Positions 26,107 to 36,000 of a stretch of DNA of 64,000 nt are shown here, in pieces. The DNA is taken from contig NZ_BOMV01000097.1 of the NCBI RefSeq assembly GCF_016862375.1, forward strand, positions 26,119 through 90,118, written 5' to 3'. Both the position numbers and the translations under genes were made by a program. Each line of letters starts with the position of its first letter. Position 1 is the first letter of the stretch. Below the pieces are notes generated by a model. The model was not told where the DNA came from. It saw nothing but the letters and a program-made list of their open reading frames with translations, and ran no database searches. Source of the DNA: Paractinoplanes rishiriensis (GTDB lineage: Bacteria > Actinomycetota > Actinomycetes > Mycobacteriales > Micromonosporaceae).

Positions 26107-27006
26107 ATGGCGGGGCTCTCGGGCCAGCGGCGCATGGAACGGCGCTGGGGCGTGTTCATGGCCGTGCCGGCGATTCTCGGCTTCGTCATCTTCACCGCCG
26201 GGCCGATGGTCGCCTCGCTCGTCTTCAGTCTCACGGATTGGCAGGTCGGTGGTTCGCCCTCGTTCGTCGGGCTGGAGAACTACACGGCGATGGCCGAGGA
26301 CGAGCTGTTCTGGAAGTCCCTGAGCGCCACCACGTACTACACGCTCGGTGCGGTGCCGCTCTCGCTGATCGTGGCGTTCGGCGTCGCGATGCTGCTCAAC
26401 CAGCGGGTGCGCGGGCTGCCGGTCTGGCGGACGATCTTCTACCTGCCGACGCTGGTGCCCGCGATCGCCAACGTCGTGCTCTGGATCTGGATCTTCAACC
26501 CGGACTTCGGCCTGCTCAACTCGATGCTGCGGCAGGGCGGGCTGCCGGGCGGCATGTGGATCTACGACGAGTCCATGGCGGTGCCCTCACTGATCATCAT
26601 GAGCACCTGGGCGTTCGGCAACACCATGGTGATCTTTCTGGCCGGGCTCCAGGGCATGCCGCAGCACCTGTACGAGGCGGTGTCGGTGGACGGGGGCGGG
26701 CCGTGGCACCGGTTTCGCCACGTGACCCTGCCGATGATGACGCCCACCATCTTCTACAACCTCGTGGTCGGCATCATCGGCACGTTCCAGGTGTTCAACC
26801 AGGCCTACGTGATGACCGAGGGCGGCCCCAACAACGCCACGCTGTTCTACGTCTACTACCTGTTCCGCAAGGCGTTCGGGGAAAGCGAGATGGGGTACGC
26901 GAGCGCGCTCGCCTGGGTGCTTTTCATGATCATCATGTTGGTCACGTTCGTGATGTTCCGTAATGCGCGGCGTTGGGTCTACTACGAAATGGCGAATGCT
27001 CGATGA
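26107..27006 (+). CDS. Sugar ABC transporter permease (MalF/UgpA-like)
   Basis: 299 aa, six hydrophobic helices after a basic N-terminus (RRMERRWG). The EAA loop YEAVSVDGGGPWHRFRHVTL is clear. First permease of the importer; overlaps the second permease by 4 nt. Confidence 0.94.
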   Translation: MAGLSGQRRMERRWGVFMAVPAILGFVIFTAGPMVASLVFSLTDWQVGGSPSFVGLENYTAMAEDELFWKSLSATTYYTLGAVPLSLIVAFGVAMLLNQRVRGLPVWRTIFYLPTLVPAIANVVLWIWIFNPDFGLLNSMLRQGGLPGGMWIYDESMAVPSLIIMSTWAFGNTMVIFLAGLQGMPQHLYEAVSVDGGGPWHRFRHVTLPMMTPTIFYNLVVGIIGTFQVFNQAYVMTEGGPNNATLFYVYYLFRKAFGESEMGYASALAWVLFMIIMLVTFVMFRNARRWVYYEMANAR

Positions 27007-27830
27007 GGGGCCGATTCCTGCTGTACCTGGCACTGGTGGCCGGTGCGATTCCGACCCTGCTGCCGTTCGTCTGGCTGGTGCGCAGCGCGTTCATGCAGGA
27101 CGCCCAGATGTTCATCGCGCCGCCGCAGTGGATTCCCGACCCGTTCCAGTGGTCGAACTTCACCGAGGCGCTGACCGCGCAACCGTTCGGCCGCTATTTC
27201 GTCAATACCGTGGTGATCGCCGTGATCAGCGTCATCGGCACGGTGCTGACCTGTTCGATCGCCGCGTTCAGCTTCTCCCGGCTGCGCTGGCGCGGTCGCA
27301 ACGTGGTCTTCGCCCTGCTGCTCAGCAGTGTGATGCTGCCGTACGCGGTGACGCTGATCCCGACCTTTGTGATGTGGCAGGAACTCGGCCTGCTCAACAC
27401 CATAGCGCCGCTGACCGTGCCCAGTTGGTTCGCCGGAGCGGGCGGCGGCGTGTTCAACGTCTTCCTGCTTCGGCAGTTCTTCCTGACCATTCCGTTCGAA
27501 CTGGACGAGGCCGCCTACATCGAGGGCGCCTCGCCGTTCCGGGTGTTCTGGATGATCGTCATGCCGCTGTCCAAACCGGCCATCGTGGTGGTCACCGTTT
27601 TCACCTTCATCGGTACGTGGAACGACTTCCTCGGTCCGCTGCTGTACCTCACCGACGAGGAGAAATACACGCTGTCCATCGGCCTGGCCTCGTTCCAGAG
27701 CATCTACATCACCCAGTGGGGCTATCTGATGGCGGCGTCCGCGGCGGTCATCGTCCCGATCATCGCGCTCTTCTTCTTTCTCCAGCGCTACTTCATCGAG
27801 GGAGTCACCCTCACCGGCATCAAGAACTGA
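27003..27830 (+). CDS. Sugar ABC transporter permease (MalG/UgpE-like)
   Basis: 275 aa, six hydrophobic helices. The EAA loop DEAAYIEGASPFRVFWMIVM is clear. The ATG at 27003 lies inside the stop of the first permease, so the two are coupled. Last gene of the importer operon; 145 nt separate it from the GH5 gene. Confidence 0.94.
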   Translation: MRGRFLLYLALVAGAIPTLLPFVWLVRSAFMQDAQMFIAPPQWIPDPFQWSNFTEALTAQPFGRYFVNTVVIAVISVIGTVLTCSIAAFSFSRLRWRGRNVVFALLLSSVMLPYAVTLIPTFVMWQELGLLNTIAPLTVPSWFAGAGGGVFNVFLLRQFFLTIPFELDEAAYIEGASPFRVFWMIVMPLSKPAIVVVTVFTFIGTWNDFLGPLLYLTDEEKYTLSIGLASFQSIYITQWGYLMAASAAVIVPIIALFFFLQRYFIEGVTLTGIKN

Positions 27831-27975
27831 GCCGCTCAACCGCCGGGCGAGGCATGTTCGTCTGTGTCTCTTTCTGGCCGAGTTGGTTCGGAAGATCGCG
27901 CGACCGTTCGCCGGGGATTACCAAAGTGTTGCTGAGGTGTGAACGGGGTCACGTGAGGAAGGACGAGACGAAACC

Positions 27976-29004
27976 ATGAACAAGACTCGACAGGCATGGG
28001 GGCGCGTGGTCGGTGCCCTGGCCGCGATCACGCTGGTTCCGATCGCCGCCGTCAGCGGTGCGTCGCCGGCCAGTGCCGCCACCAATCAGTTCCGGGGCAT
28101 GAACTGGGCTGTGCTGGGTGACAACTTCAGCACCGGCCCGCTCGTCCTGCACGGCCTGAGCCAGTCCGACAGCAACGCGACCGTCCGGGCCAAGGCCAAT
28201 GCCCTGTACGACGACATGGCCGCGATCGGGGTCAACACGGTCCGGCTGCCGATCAACACGCACACCGTCGGTACCGCGTGGTGGGAGAACTACCGGGGCG
28301 CCATCGACGCCGCCACCGCCCGCGGCTTCAAGGTCATCCTGGCCTACTGGGAGGACGGCGCCGCCTCCGGTGGCCGGATCACCAACCTCGCCGCCTGGAA
28401 CACCATGTGGTCCCGGGTGACCTACCTGTACGGCTCCAACACCAACGTCTACTTCGAGCCGATGAACGAGCCGCACGGCTACAGCTCGGCGGACTGGCGC
28501 AACGTCGCGGCGAACTGGATGAGCTACCACTACTCGGCGGTGCCCAGCCGGACGCTGATCGGCGGCACCGGCTACAGCCAGGACCTGCGGGACATCTGCA
28601 ACGACAGCCGCTTCAGCGGGACGCTGCTGTCCTTCCACCACTACGCGTTCTTCTACAGCGCGATGACGTACGACGCGTTCCGCAGCCACGTACAGACCCG
28701 CCTCGGCAACTGCGCCTCCCGCGCGATCGTGACCGAGTACGGCGCGCCGATGTCCACCGGCCTCAACTACGCCAACGCGAGCAGCACCGACAACTTCGTC
28801 CGGCACATCCGGGCAGTCACCCAGGTCATGCGGGACAACCAGATGGGCGGCACCTACTGGCCCGCGCTCGGCGGCAAGCCCACCGGCAGCCTCGGCTACG
28901 ACCACTACTCGATGTTCGGTCTCAGCGGCAGCGGCACCAACCTCAACCTGACCGTCCGCAACGCCTCCGGCCGCGACCGCATCCGGTACGGCTGGGGCCT
29001 CTAG
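27976..29004 (+). CDS. Secreted GH5-family glycoside hydrolase (endo-glucanase or mannanase-like)
   Basis: 342 aa with a Sec signal (MNKTRQAWGR, hydrophobic core, ASPASAAT). The TIM-barrel signatures of GH5 are present: VRLPINTHTVG, MNEPHGYSS (acid/base Glu165) and VTEYGAPMS (nucleophile Glu254). No carbohydrate-binding module is attached, so this is a compact catalytic domain. GH5 enzymes cut beta-1,4-glucans, mannans or related chains. Location after a sugar importer suggests joint use, but cellulose versus mannan cannot be decided by eye. Confidence 0.92.
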   Translation: MNKTRQAWGRVVGALAAITLVPIAAVSGASPASAATNQFRGMNWAVLGDNFSTGPLVLHGLSQSDSNATVRAKANALYDDMAAIGVNTVRLPINTHTVGTAWWENYRGAIDAATARGFKVILAYWEDGAASGGRITNLAAWNTMWSRVTYLYGSNTNVYFEPMNEPHGYSSADWRNVAANWMSYHYSAVPSRTLIGGTGYSQDLRDICNDSRFSGTLLSFHHYAFFYSAMTYDAFRSHVQTRLGNCASRAIVTEYGAPMSTGLNYANASSTDNFVRHIRAVTQVMRDNQMGGTYWPALGGKPTGSLGYDHYSMFGLSGSGTNLNLTVRNASGRDRIRYGWGL

Positions 29005-29013
29005 CCCCCACCC

Positions 29014-29042
29014 CCGGCGCCGGGCCACGTGCCCGGTGCCGG
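29014..29042 (+). terminator. Hairpin after the GH5 gene
   Basis: CCGGCGCCGGGC (29014-29025) pairs with GCCCGGTGCCGG (29031-29042) with one G-T wobble and a 5-nt loop. Ten nt after the stop codon; no U-tract. Confidence 0.6.
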
Positions 29043-29072
29043 CGGTTGGTGCCGGCTCCTACTGTGGACGGC

Positions 29073-29669
29073 GTGACGAATCGAGACGGCGGCAACGACG
29101 ACCGCCGAGCCATGCCGCCCGCCGATCCCTGGCTGGAGTCGGCGCCCACCTCATCCTTCGAACCCGTTCCCGACGACACCTACCCCGGCGAGGCACCCCC
29201 GCGGCGCGCGCGGGGCTTCTGGTGGCCGGTCGCGGCCGCGGTCGCGCTGCTCGCCTGCGCCGGCGGCGTCCTGCTGAACCCGTTCGACGACGACGATGAC
29301 CCGGCCGGCCGGGCCCTGCCCACCACGCGCCCGTCGGTGACCGCCGCCTCCGCCGGCCCGGCGCCGCGGGCGAGCACCGCGCCGCTCTCCGGCGACCTGG
29401 TGGTCTACCTGGTGACCTCGAACCGCAAGGGCGAGGTGGCCAGCGTGGAGTACACCGACCAGGACTCCGACCACATCCGCAAGGGCGAGGTGTCGCTGCC
29501 GTGGCGGCACACCTTCCGGCTCACCGGCGAGAAGCACCCGCTGGTGCTGATCGCCCAGCGCAAGAGCGGCGGCGCCGGGCCGGTGACCTGCTCGATCAGC
29601 CTGGGCGGCAAGGAGCTGACCACCGCGGTCCAGCGCGGAAGGTACGCCGCACCGCAGTGCTCGGCTTAG
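29073..29669 (+). CDS. MmpS-like membrane-anchored protein
   Basis: 198 aa from GTG 29073 (an ATG at 29112 is an alternative). A Pro-rich cytoplasmic part is followed by one transmembrane helix (WWPVAAAVALLACAGGVLL), an Asp-rich stretch, a Thr/Ala/Pro linker and an extracytoplasmic beta-domain with the MmpS pattern (VVYLVTSNRKGEVASVEY; VSLPWRHTF; PVTCSISLGGK), including a Cys pair. MmpS proteins are accessory to MmpL exporters in mycobacteria; no mmpL is adjacent, so function here is open. Confidence 0.75.
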   Translation: MTNRDGGNDDRRAMPPADPWLESAPTSSFEPVPDDTYPGEAPPRRARGFWWPVAAAVALLACAGGVLLNPFDDDDDPAGRALPTTRPSVTAASAGPAPRASTAPLSGDLVVYLVTSNRKGEVASVEYTDQDSDHIRKGEVSLPWRHTFRLTGEKHPLVLIAQRKSGGAGPVTCSISLGGKELTTAVQRGRYAAPQCSA

Positions 29670-29692
29670 CGGACGCCGGGTGATCCGGGATC

Positions 29693-31270
29693 TCAGCCCA
29701 GGACGACCCCGTCCGTGTTGGCCGGGGCGGGATCGGGCAGGCGTCTCATCCGGACCGAGTTCAGCAGACCCAGCAGCGCGGCCAGCAGCGGGATGAGCAG
29801 GGCGATCTGCAGTGACACCGGCCGGGCCTCGGTGTTGATGCGGAGGATCTCGGCGCGCACCGCCGGGGTCTGCTCGGTGAGGTATTCCTCCAGGTGGGTG
29901 TTGGTCATCACCTCGGCGTTCTCCGCCAGCACCTGCGCCACCCGGGTCTGTTCGGCGGGGGAGAGGACGTCGCTCGCCTCGGCCTGGGTGGTGAACGAGA
30001 AGGCCAGCGTCGCCAGCATGACCGCGCCGGCGAACGCCAGGCCGAACGACAGCCCGAACGAGCCGCCCGCGGAGTTGACGGCGGCGGCCTCGCTCACCCG
30101 TTCCTCCGAGATCGGCGCGAGCGTGTAGTCGTTGAGCTGGGACACCAGCAGGCCCAGCCCGGAGCCCGCGATCGCCAGCGGAATCAGCAGGCCCCAGCCG
30201 AACTCGGCCCGGGGCACGATCGGGATCAGGATCGCGACGCCGATGGTGACGAGCAGGAAACCGGTACTTACGATGCTCGCCGGGCGCCGCTTTCCGGCCT
30301 TCTTACTGGCCAGCAGGGCCACCGCGAACATGCTCAGTGACAGCGGGGCGAGGGAGAGGCCGGCCAGCATCGCGCTGTATTCCAGCACCATCTGGAGATA
30401 GATCGGCAGCGCGATCATCAGGCCGCCCAGGGCGATCTGCTGCAGCAACTGCTGGGAGATGCCGACCCGGAACATCGCGGACCGGAACAGCACCGGGTCC
30501 AGCAGGTGCGACCGGCCCGCGCGCTTGCGTCGTACCAGCCAGAAAGCCAAGCCGGCCAGCGCTGCCGCACCGAGCAGCAGGAGCGCGAGGACCGCCTCGC
30601 CGCCCTCCTGCCAGACCAGGATGCCGAGCACGATGCCGCCCATGCCGATCACCGAGAGGATCGAGCCGACGGCGTCGATGGTGCGCGGCCCGGTGTAGGG
30701 CACATTGCGGACCAGGCCGATGCCGGACAGCACGCCGGCGATGATCACGACCTCCAAGGCAAAACCCACCCGCCAGGACAGGTACGTGGTGATGAAGCCG
30801 CCGAGCAGCGGTCCGACCGCGGCGGCGATCGCGGCCGCGGCACCGACCAGGGCGTAGACCTTGCGTTGGGCCGCTCCCTGGAAGTTGCCGTGGATGAGCG
30901 ACTGCATGGCCGGCAGCAGCAGCGATGCGCCGATGCCGCCGATCAGGGCCCAGAAGATGATGAGCGTGGTCAGGCTCTGCGCGAACGTCATCGCCAGCGC
31001 GCCGACCGCGTAGCCGAGCAGGCCGAGGACGTAGGCGCGCTTACGCCCGATGAGGTCGCCGACCTTGCCGCCGATCAGGATGAACGCGGCGGACACCAGC
31101 GCCTCCAGAGCGATCGCCGACTGGACGCCGCTCGTGGTGGTGCCGAGATCGCGGACCACCGCGGCGATCGAGACGTTCATCAGCGACGTGTCCACGACCA
31201 GGACGAACATCGCCATCGCGAGGAGGACGGCCAGCCGTCCCTCGCGCCCGCTGCCTGCCTGCTGAGCCAT
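29693..31270 (-). CDS. DHA2-family MFS exporter (EmrB/QacA-like)
   Basis: 525 aa with about 14 transmembrane helices. Motif A-like loop (GGKVGDLIGRKRAYVLGLLG), the early Asp in LVVDTSLMNVSI, and motif C-like glycines (LLGGFITTYLSWRVGFALEV) identify a proton-coupled drug exporter of the 14-TMS family. A larger extracytoplasmic loop near the C-terminus is polar (TNTHLEEYL). No regulator lies beside it; it is divergent from the pectate lyase gene. Substrate unknown. Confidence 0.92.
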   Translation of the reverse strand: MAQQAGSGREGRLAVLLAMAMFVLVVDTSLMNVSIAAVVRDLGTTTSGVQSAIALEALVSAAFILIGGKVGDLIGRKRAYVLGLLGYAVGALAMTFAQSLTTLIIFWALIGGIGASLLLPAMQSLIHGNFQGAAQRKVYALVGAAAAIAAAVGPLLGGFITTYLSWRVGFALEVVIIAGVLSGIGLVRNVPYTGPRTIDAVGSILSVIGMGGIVLGILVWQEGGEAVLALLLLGAAALAGLAFWLVRRKRAGRSHLLDPVLFRSAMFRVGISQQLLQQIALGGLMIALPIYLQMVLEYSAMLAGLSLAPLSLSMFAVALLASKKAGKRRPASIVSTGFLLVTIGVAILIPIVPRAEFGWGLLIPLAIAGSGLGLLVSQLNDYTLAPISEERVSEAAAVNSAGGSFGLSFGLAFAGAVMLATLAFSFTTQAEASDVLSPAEQTRVAQVLAENAEVMTNTHLEEYLTEQTPAVRAEILRINTEARPVSLQIALLIPLLAALLGLLNSVRMRRLPDPAPANTDGVVLG

Positions 31271-31501
31271 GAATACAAGTCACCGGGTCGCCCGGCCCGC
31301 GGGCATCATCCCGTACAGAGTATTTGCGCTTGTGAACGGGGTGTTGCAGCAATCTTTGCCTTGGAAAAAGCACCGATTAAAGTTCCCCTAAGTGATTCAC
31401 AGGCGTCTATGTATTTCCCCGCAGGGCATTGCGGGCATATGTTCCCCGTGCGCCCCACCTTGACCGGAAGAGGGTGGGTACTCGAGGAAAGGTCCAGAAT
31501 T

Positions 31502-32221
31502 ATGAGAAAACCACGCTTGCTCATCGGGGCAGCAGTGCTGGCCGTTGCGATGGCCGGCTCGGTCTCGCTGGTGAGCGCGGCGTCCGCCGACGCGGACATC
31601 CAGGTCACCGCGACGATCAACGTGTCCGGCAACTTCGACGGCAGCGGAAACCGCTACATCGGCGCCGGTGACCTCGGCTCCGGTGGCCAGGACGAGGGCC
31701 AGGACCCGCTGTTCAAGCTGGCCAACGGCGCGACCCTGAGCAACGTCGTGCTGGGCTCCCCGGCCGCCGACGGCATCCACTGCTCGGGCAGCTGCACTCT
31801 GCGCAACGTCACCTGGCAGGACGTCGGCGAGGACGCCGCCACCTTCCGCGGCACCAACGCGACCGTCGTGGTCGACGGCGGCAGCGCGGCCAAGGCGTCG
31901 GACAAGGTGTTCCAGGACAACCGCGGTGCCGGCGGGTCGGTGACCATCCGCAACTTCAGGGTCAACGACTTCGGCAAGTTCTACCGCTCCTGCGGCAACT
32001 GCTCCACGCAGGCCGCCCGGACGGTGAACATCCAGAACCTCACCGCGACCGGCGGCGACGTGATCGCCGGCGTCAACGTGAACTACGGCGACGTGGCGCG
32101 GCTGTCCGGCCTCAACATCGGCAGCATCGACACCTGTCACCTGTTCAACGGCAACAACAGCGGTGACGAGCCGACGAAGATCGGCGAGGGTGCGAACGGA
32201 CGGAACTGCATCGTCTCCTGA
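31502..32221 (+). CDS. Secreted pectate lyase, family PL3
   Basis: 239 aa. The ATG at 31502 gives a Sec signal (MRKPRLLIGA...VSAASAD) and has GGAAAGG upstream. The mature protein is a compact right-handed beta-helix with PL3 hallmarks (GDLGSGGQDEGQDPLFKLA; GIHCSGSCTLRNVTWQDVGEDAA; SDKVFQDNRGAG; CNIxx-like paired cysteines near YRSCGNCS). PL3 enzymes cut polygalacturonate by beta-elimination with Ca2+. No binding module. A strong hairpin follows. It is divergent from the exporter with 231 nt between. Confidence 0.93.
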   Translation: MRKPRLLIGAAVLAVAMAGSVSLVSAASADADIQVTATINVSGNFDGSGNRYIGAGDLGSGGQDEGQDPLFKLANGATLSNVVLGSPAADGIHCSGSCTLRNVTWQDVGEDAATFRGTNATVVVDGGSAAKASDKVFQDNRGAGGSVTIRNFRVNDFGKFYRSCGNCSTQAARTVNIQNLTATGGDVIAGVNVNYGDVARLSGLNIGSIDTCHLFNGNNSGDEPTKIGEGANGRNCIVS

Positions 32222-32233
32222 CGAGCAGACCCC

Positions 32234-32263
32234 GGGGCCAGGCCGCAGTAGCGGCCTGGCCCC
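32234..32263 (+). terminator. Hairpin terminator after the pectate lyase gene
   Basis: Perfect 13-bp stem GGGGCCAGGCCGC / GCGGCCTGGCCCC with loop AGTA, followed by GTT. Thirteen nt after the stop codon. Confidence 0.75.
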
Positions 32264-32346
32264 GTTGCGATGCCAGCGTTTGTCAAGCGAAGTGCAGGCG
32301 ACGGGCAGCACGGTGAGGCACCACACCGAACCGGAAGGAACCTCCC

Positions 32347-33006
32347 GTGAACCTGTTCCGCACCCATGGCTGGCGGCTCGCCCTCGTCACCTCCGGGATC
32401 CTGATGCTGATCGGCGGCCCGATGCACCCCGAGGCCGACGCCAAGCACCCGCTGCGCGAGGAACTCGCGATCATGACCGCGCACCCGGACTGGATTCCGG
32501 CACACCTCTTCGTCGTGCTCAGCACCGCTCTGCTCGCCGTCGGACTGGTGGCGGCGTACCGGCGCAAGGCCTGGCCGGCGATCCACCGGGCGCTCGGCAT
32601 CGCGGCGCTGGCGGTGTCCCTGTACGTGGTCGAGACGATCTTCCACCTGGCCGCCGCGGTGGACAGCCACGCACTGCACCACGGCGGGGCGGCACCGGTC
32701 GCGTTCACCCACGTGGGGCTCAGCGTCCTGCTCTACCCGGTCTCCGGCCTCGCGGTCGCCTACCTGGCGAGCCGCCAGCTCGTCGCCTGGCGCGGCCCGC
32801 GCCGGTTCGCCGGGCTGCCCGGGGTGGCCGGCGGGCTGATGCACGCGCTGTCCGTACCGCTGGTGCTGGCACTGCCCAACACCGAGCTGACCCCGATGTT
32901 CGCCGGATCCGCCGTGCTGATCGCGGTGTGGTCCCTGGTCACCGGCCTGGCCGGCGCGCCGCGCCCGGCCGCGGTACCGGCCGAGCGGCAACCGGCCGCC
33001 GTCTGA
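32347..33006 (+). CDS. Hypothetical integral membrane protein
   Basis: 219 aa from GTG 32347 with AAGGA 9 nt upstream. About six hydrophobic helices and several His residues in loops (PMHPEADAKHP; DSHALHHGG) that could bind heme or metal, but no family is recognised. It is followed after 45 nt by the BTAD regulator in the same direction. Its role cannot be inferred. Confidence 0.75.
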   Translation: MNLFRTHGWRLALVTSGILMLIGGPMHPEADAKHPLREELAIMTAHPDWIPAHLFVVLSTALLAVGLVAAYRRKAWPAIHRALGIAALAVSLYVVETIFHLAAAVDSHALHHGGAAPVAFTHVGLSVLLYPVSGLAVAYLASRQLVAWRGPRRFAGLPGVAGGLMHALSVPLVLALPNTELTPMFAGSAVLIAVWSLVTGLAGAPRPAAVPAERQPAAV

Positions 33007-33051
33007 GTCAATGCGCCGGGGCCGGCCGTCCGGGCCCTTAGGATCACCGCC

Positions 33052-36000
33052 ATGCGTGTCCAGGTGCTCGGCGACCTCGAGGTGGTCGTCGGCGAGCGGG
33101 TCGCCGATCTCGGCGGCCCCAAGCCGCGCACGCTGCTCGCTCTGCTCGTCGCCGCCGACGGGCGAGCCGTACCGGTGGAACACCTGATCCACCAGATCTG
33201 GGGCGAGGACCCGCCGGCCCGGGTGGAGGCCTCGCTCCAGTCCTACGTCGCCCGGCTGCGGCGCGCTCTCGATCCCGAGCGCCCGGCCGGGCGTCCGGCC
33301 GAGCGGCTGCGGACGCATCCGGGCGGCTACTCGCTGACCGTGACCGCGGACGAGGTCGACGCCCGCCGGTTCGCCCGGCTGGTCCAGGCGGCCGGCACTC
33401 ACCTGAGCGGCGAACCCGCCGAGGCCGAGCACCTGCTGACCGAGGCGCTGTCCCTCTGGCGGGGCGCGGCGTACTCGGGGGTCGGCGGACCGGCGCTGGA
33501 GGCGGAGGCCACCCGGCTCGACGAGCTCCGGATGACCGCCGTCGAACAACTCTGGGACCTGCGGATCGGCCAGGGCCGCCAGGCCGAGGCCGTCCCCGAA
33601 CTGGAGCAGTTGGTGCGCCTGCACCCGTTGCGCGAGCAGCTGTGGGCCCTGCTGGCCCGGGCCCTGTACCGGTCCGCCCGCCAGGGTGACGCGCTGGCCG
33701 CGCTGCGCCGGGTCCGCGAGCATCTCGCCGAGGAACTCGGCGTCGACCCGGGCCCGGAGCTGCGGCGGCTCGAGGAACTGGTACTGCGCCAGGATCCCAG
33801 CCTGGACGGCGTCACCGCGGCCCCGGATCCGGCCGGGCCGCCGTCACTGGTTGGGCAGCCATTGGTTGGGCAGCCACTGGTTGGGCAGCCATTGGTTGGG
33901 CAGCCACTGGTGGCGCCGCCGCCGGCTGTGCGACGCCGGCTGTTCGGCCGGGAGGACGCGCTCGCCGCCGCCGAGCGGGTGCTGCGCGACGCGCTCGGCG
34001 GCCGGGGACGGACCGTGATCGTCACGGGTGAGGCCGGCATCGGCAAGACCCGGTTCACCGAGGCGCTGATCGCCCGGGCCGAGGCGATGGGCGTGCGCTG
34101 CGGCCGCGGTGGCTGGGAGGCGGAGGCGTGCCCCGCTCTGTGGGGCTGGACCCAGGCGGCCGAGCAGCTTGCCGAGCGGCCCGGCCTCCTCGACCCGGCA
34201 CCGGGCGGCGACGTGGTCGACGCCGCGGCCGCCAGTTTCCGGCAGGCGGCCGCGCTCACCGCCGCGCTGCGCGACGGCCCGCCGGCGCTGCTCGTCCTGG
34301 ACGACATCCACTGGGCCGACGCCGAGAGCCTGCGCCTGCTGCGCCGGGTCGGTGCCCAGGTCGCCGCCCTGCCCGTGGTGCTGGTCGTGGCCCTGCGGTC
34401 GGCACCCGCCGAGATCGGGGCGGCGGTGGTCGACGCGCTGGCCGCGCTGGCCCGCACCGATCCGCTGCGGCTGGAGCTGACCGGCCTGGACGCGGCGGCC
34501 ATCGCCGCCTGGGTCGAGGAGTACGCCGAGATGCGGGTGCCGGCCGAGGTCGCCGCGGAACTCGCCGCGCGCACCGACGGCAACCCCTTCTATGTGACCG
34601 AGCTGGTCCGGCTCCTGGTGCGCGACGGAGCCCTCACCGCCCTCGACGCCGGCGCCTGGCGAGCGGTACCCGGCGGCGTACGGGACGTGGTCCGCCAGAG
34701 ACTCGCCCAGCTGCCGGAGACCTCGGCGCTGGTCATCGGGACCGCCGCCGTGGCCGGCCGGTCGTTCGACCTGCTCGTCGTGGAGCGTGCCGCCGGCGCC
34801 GGTCGCGAGCAGGTGGCGGAGGCCATGGAGTCGGCGCTGATGCTGGGCCTGATCGACGAGCTGGAGCCGGGCCGGTGCCGGTTCAGCCACGCGCTGGTCC
34901 GGGACGCGGTCTACGACGGGCTGCCGGCTCCGCGCCGGGCCCGGGCGCACGCCGAGGTCGCGATCGCCCTGGAACATCGGCACGCCGGCGCGCTCGCCTC
35001 GCACGTCGCCGAACTCGCCGAGCACTACCGGCTGGCCGGCCCGGTGCACGCCAGGTCGGCCTGGGTCTTCGCCCGGCGGGCGGGCCGGGCCGCGGCCGCC
35101 CGGTCCGCACACGACGAGGCGCTCCGGCTGCTCACCGAGGCCGAAAAGCTCCAGCACCTCGACCCGGTCGCCACCCCGGCCGAACGGGAGGAGGTGCTGC
35201 TCGGCCAGGCGGCGGCGCTGATCCGGCTGGGCCGGCCGATCGAGGCGTGGCCGGCGGTCGCGCGGGCCGCCGCGCAGGCGCTCGGCCGCGACGACGTGCC
35301 GGCGGCGGCGGACGCGTTGCTGACCATCACGTCCGGCGTCTGGGGCTGGCGCAACGCCGGTGACTGGGACGACGACGCCGCGGCACTCTGGGAGGAGGTG
35401 CTGGCGCGGCTGCCCGCGGAACGGGCGGAGACCCGGGCGCTGCTGCAGGTGGGCCTCGCGGTGGAACTGCTCTACCGGCCGGGCTCGGCCGCCCGGACCA
35501 CGACGCTGGCCGACGAGGCGGTGCAGGCGGTACGCCGGTCCGGCGCGCACGACGCCGTCCGGTTCCGGGTGTTGCGCCTCGCGGTCCAGGCGCTGCTGCG
35601 GCCCGACCTGCTCCATCACCGGGCGCCGATCCTCGACGAGCTGGTCGGCCTGGCGGTGGTGCTGGGCGACGTCTCGGGCCTGGCCGGCGTCCTCAGCACC
35701 CGGGCCGTCGACCGCGCCGAACTGGGCCGGCTTGCCGACGCCCACGCCGATCTGCTCCGCGCCGACGGCCTGGCCCGGCAGCACCAGCTCCCCGAGAATC
35801 TGCTGGTCTCCGGCTGGTGCCTGGCGACCTGGCGGCAGCTCGACGGCGACCTCGACGGTGCCGAGGCCGCGATCGCCGAGATGGAGACGTTCCAGGGCAC
35901 GCTGGCGATGGCCGGAGCCGGGATCGGGCTGTGCCAGCTGGCGACGCTGCGCCTGCTGCAGGGGCGGCTGCCCGAACTGACGCCGGCCCTGCGCGGGGCC

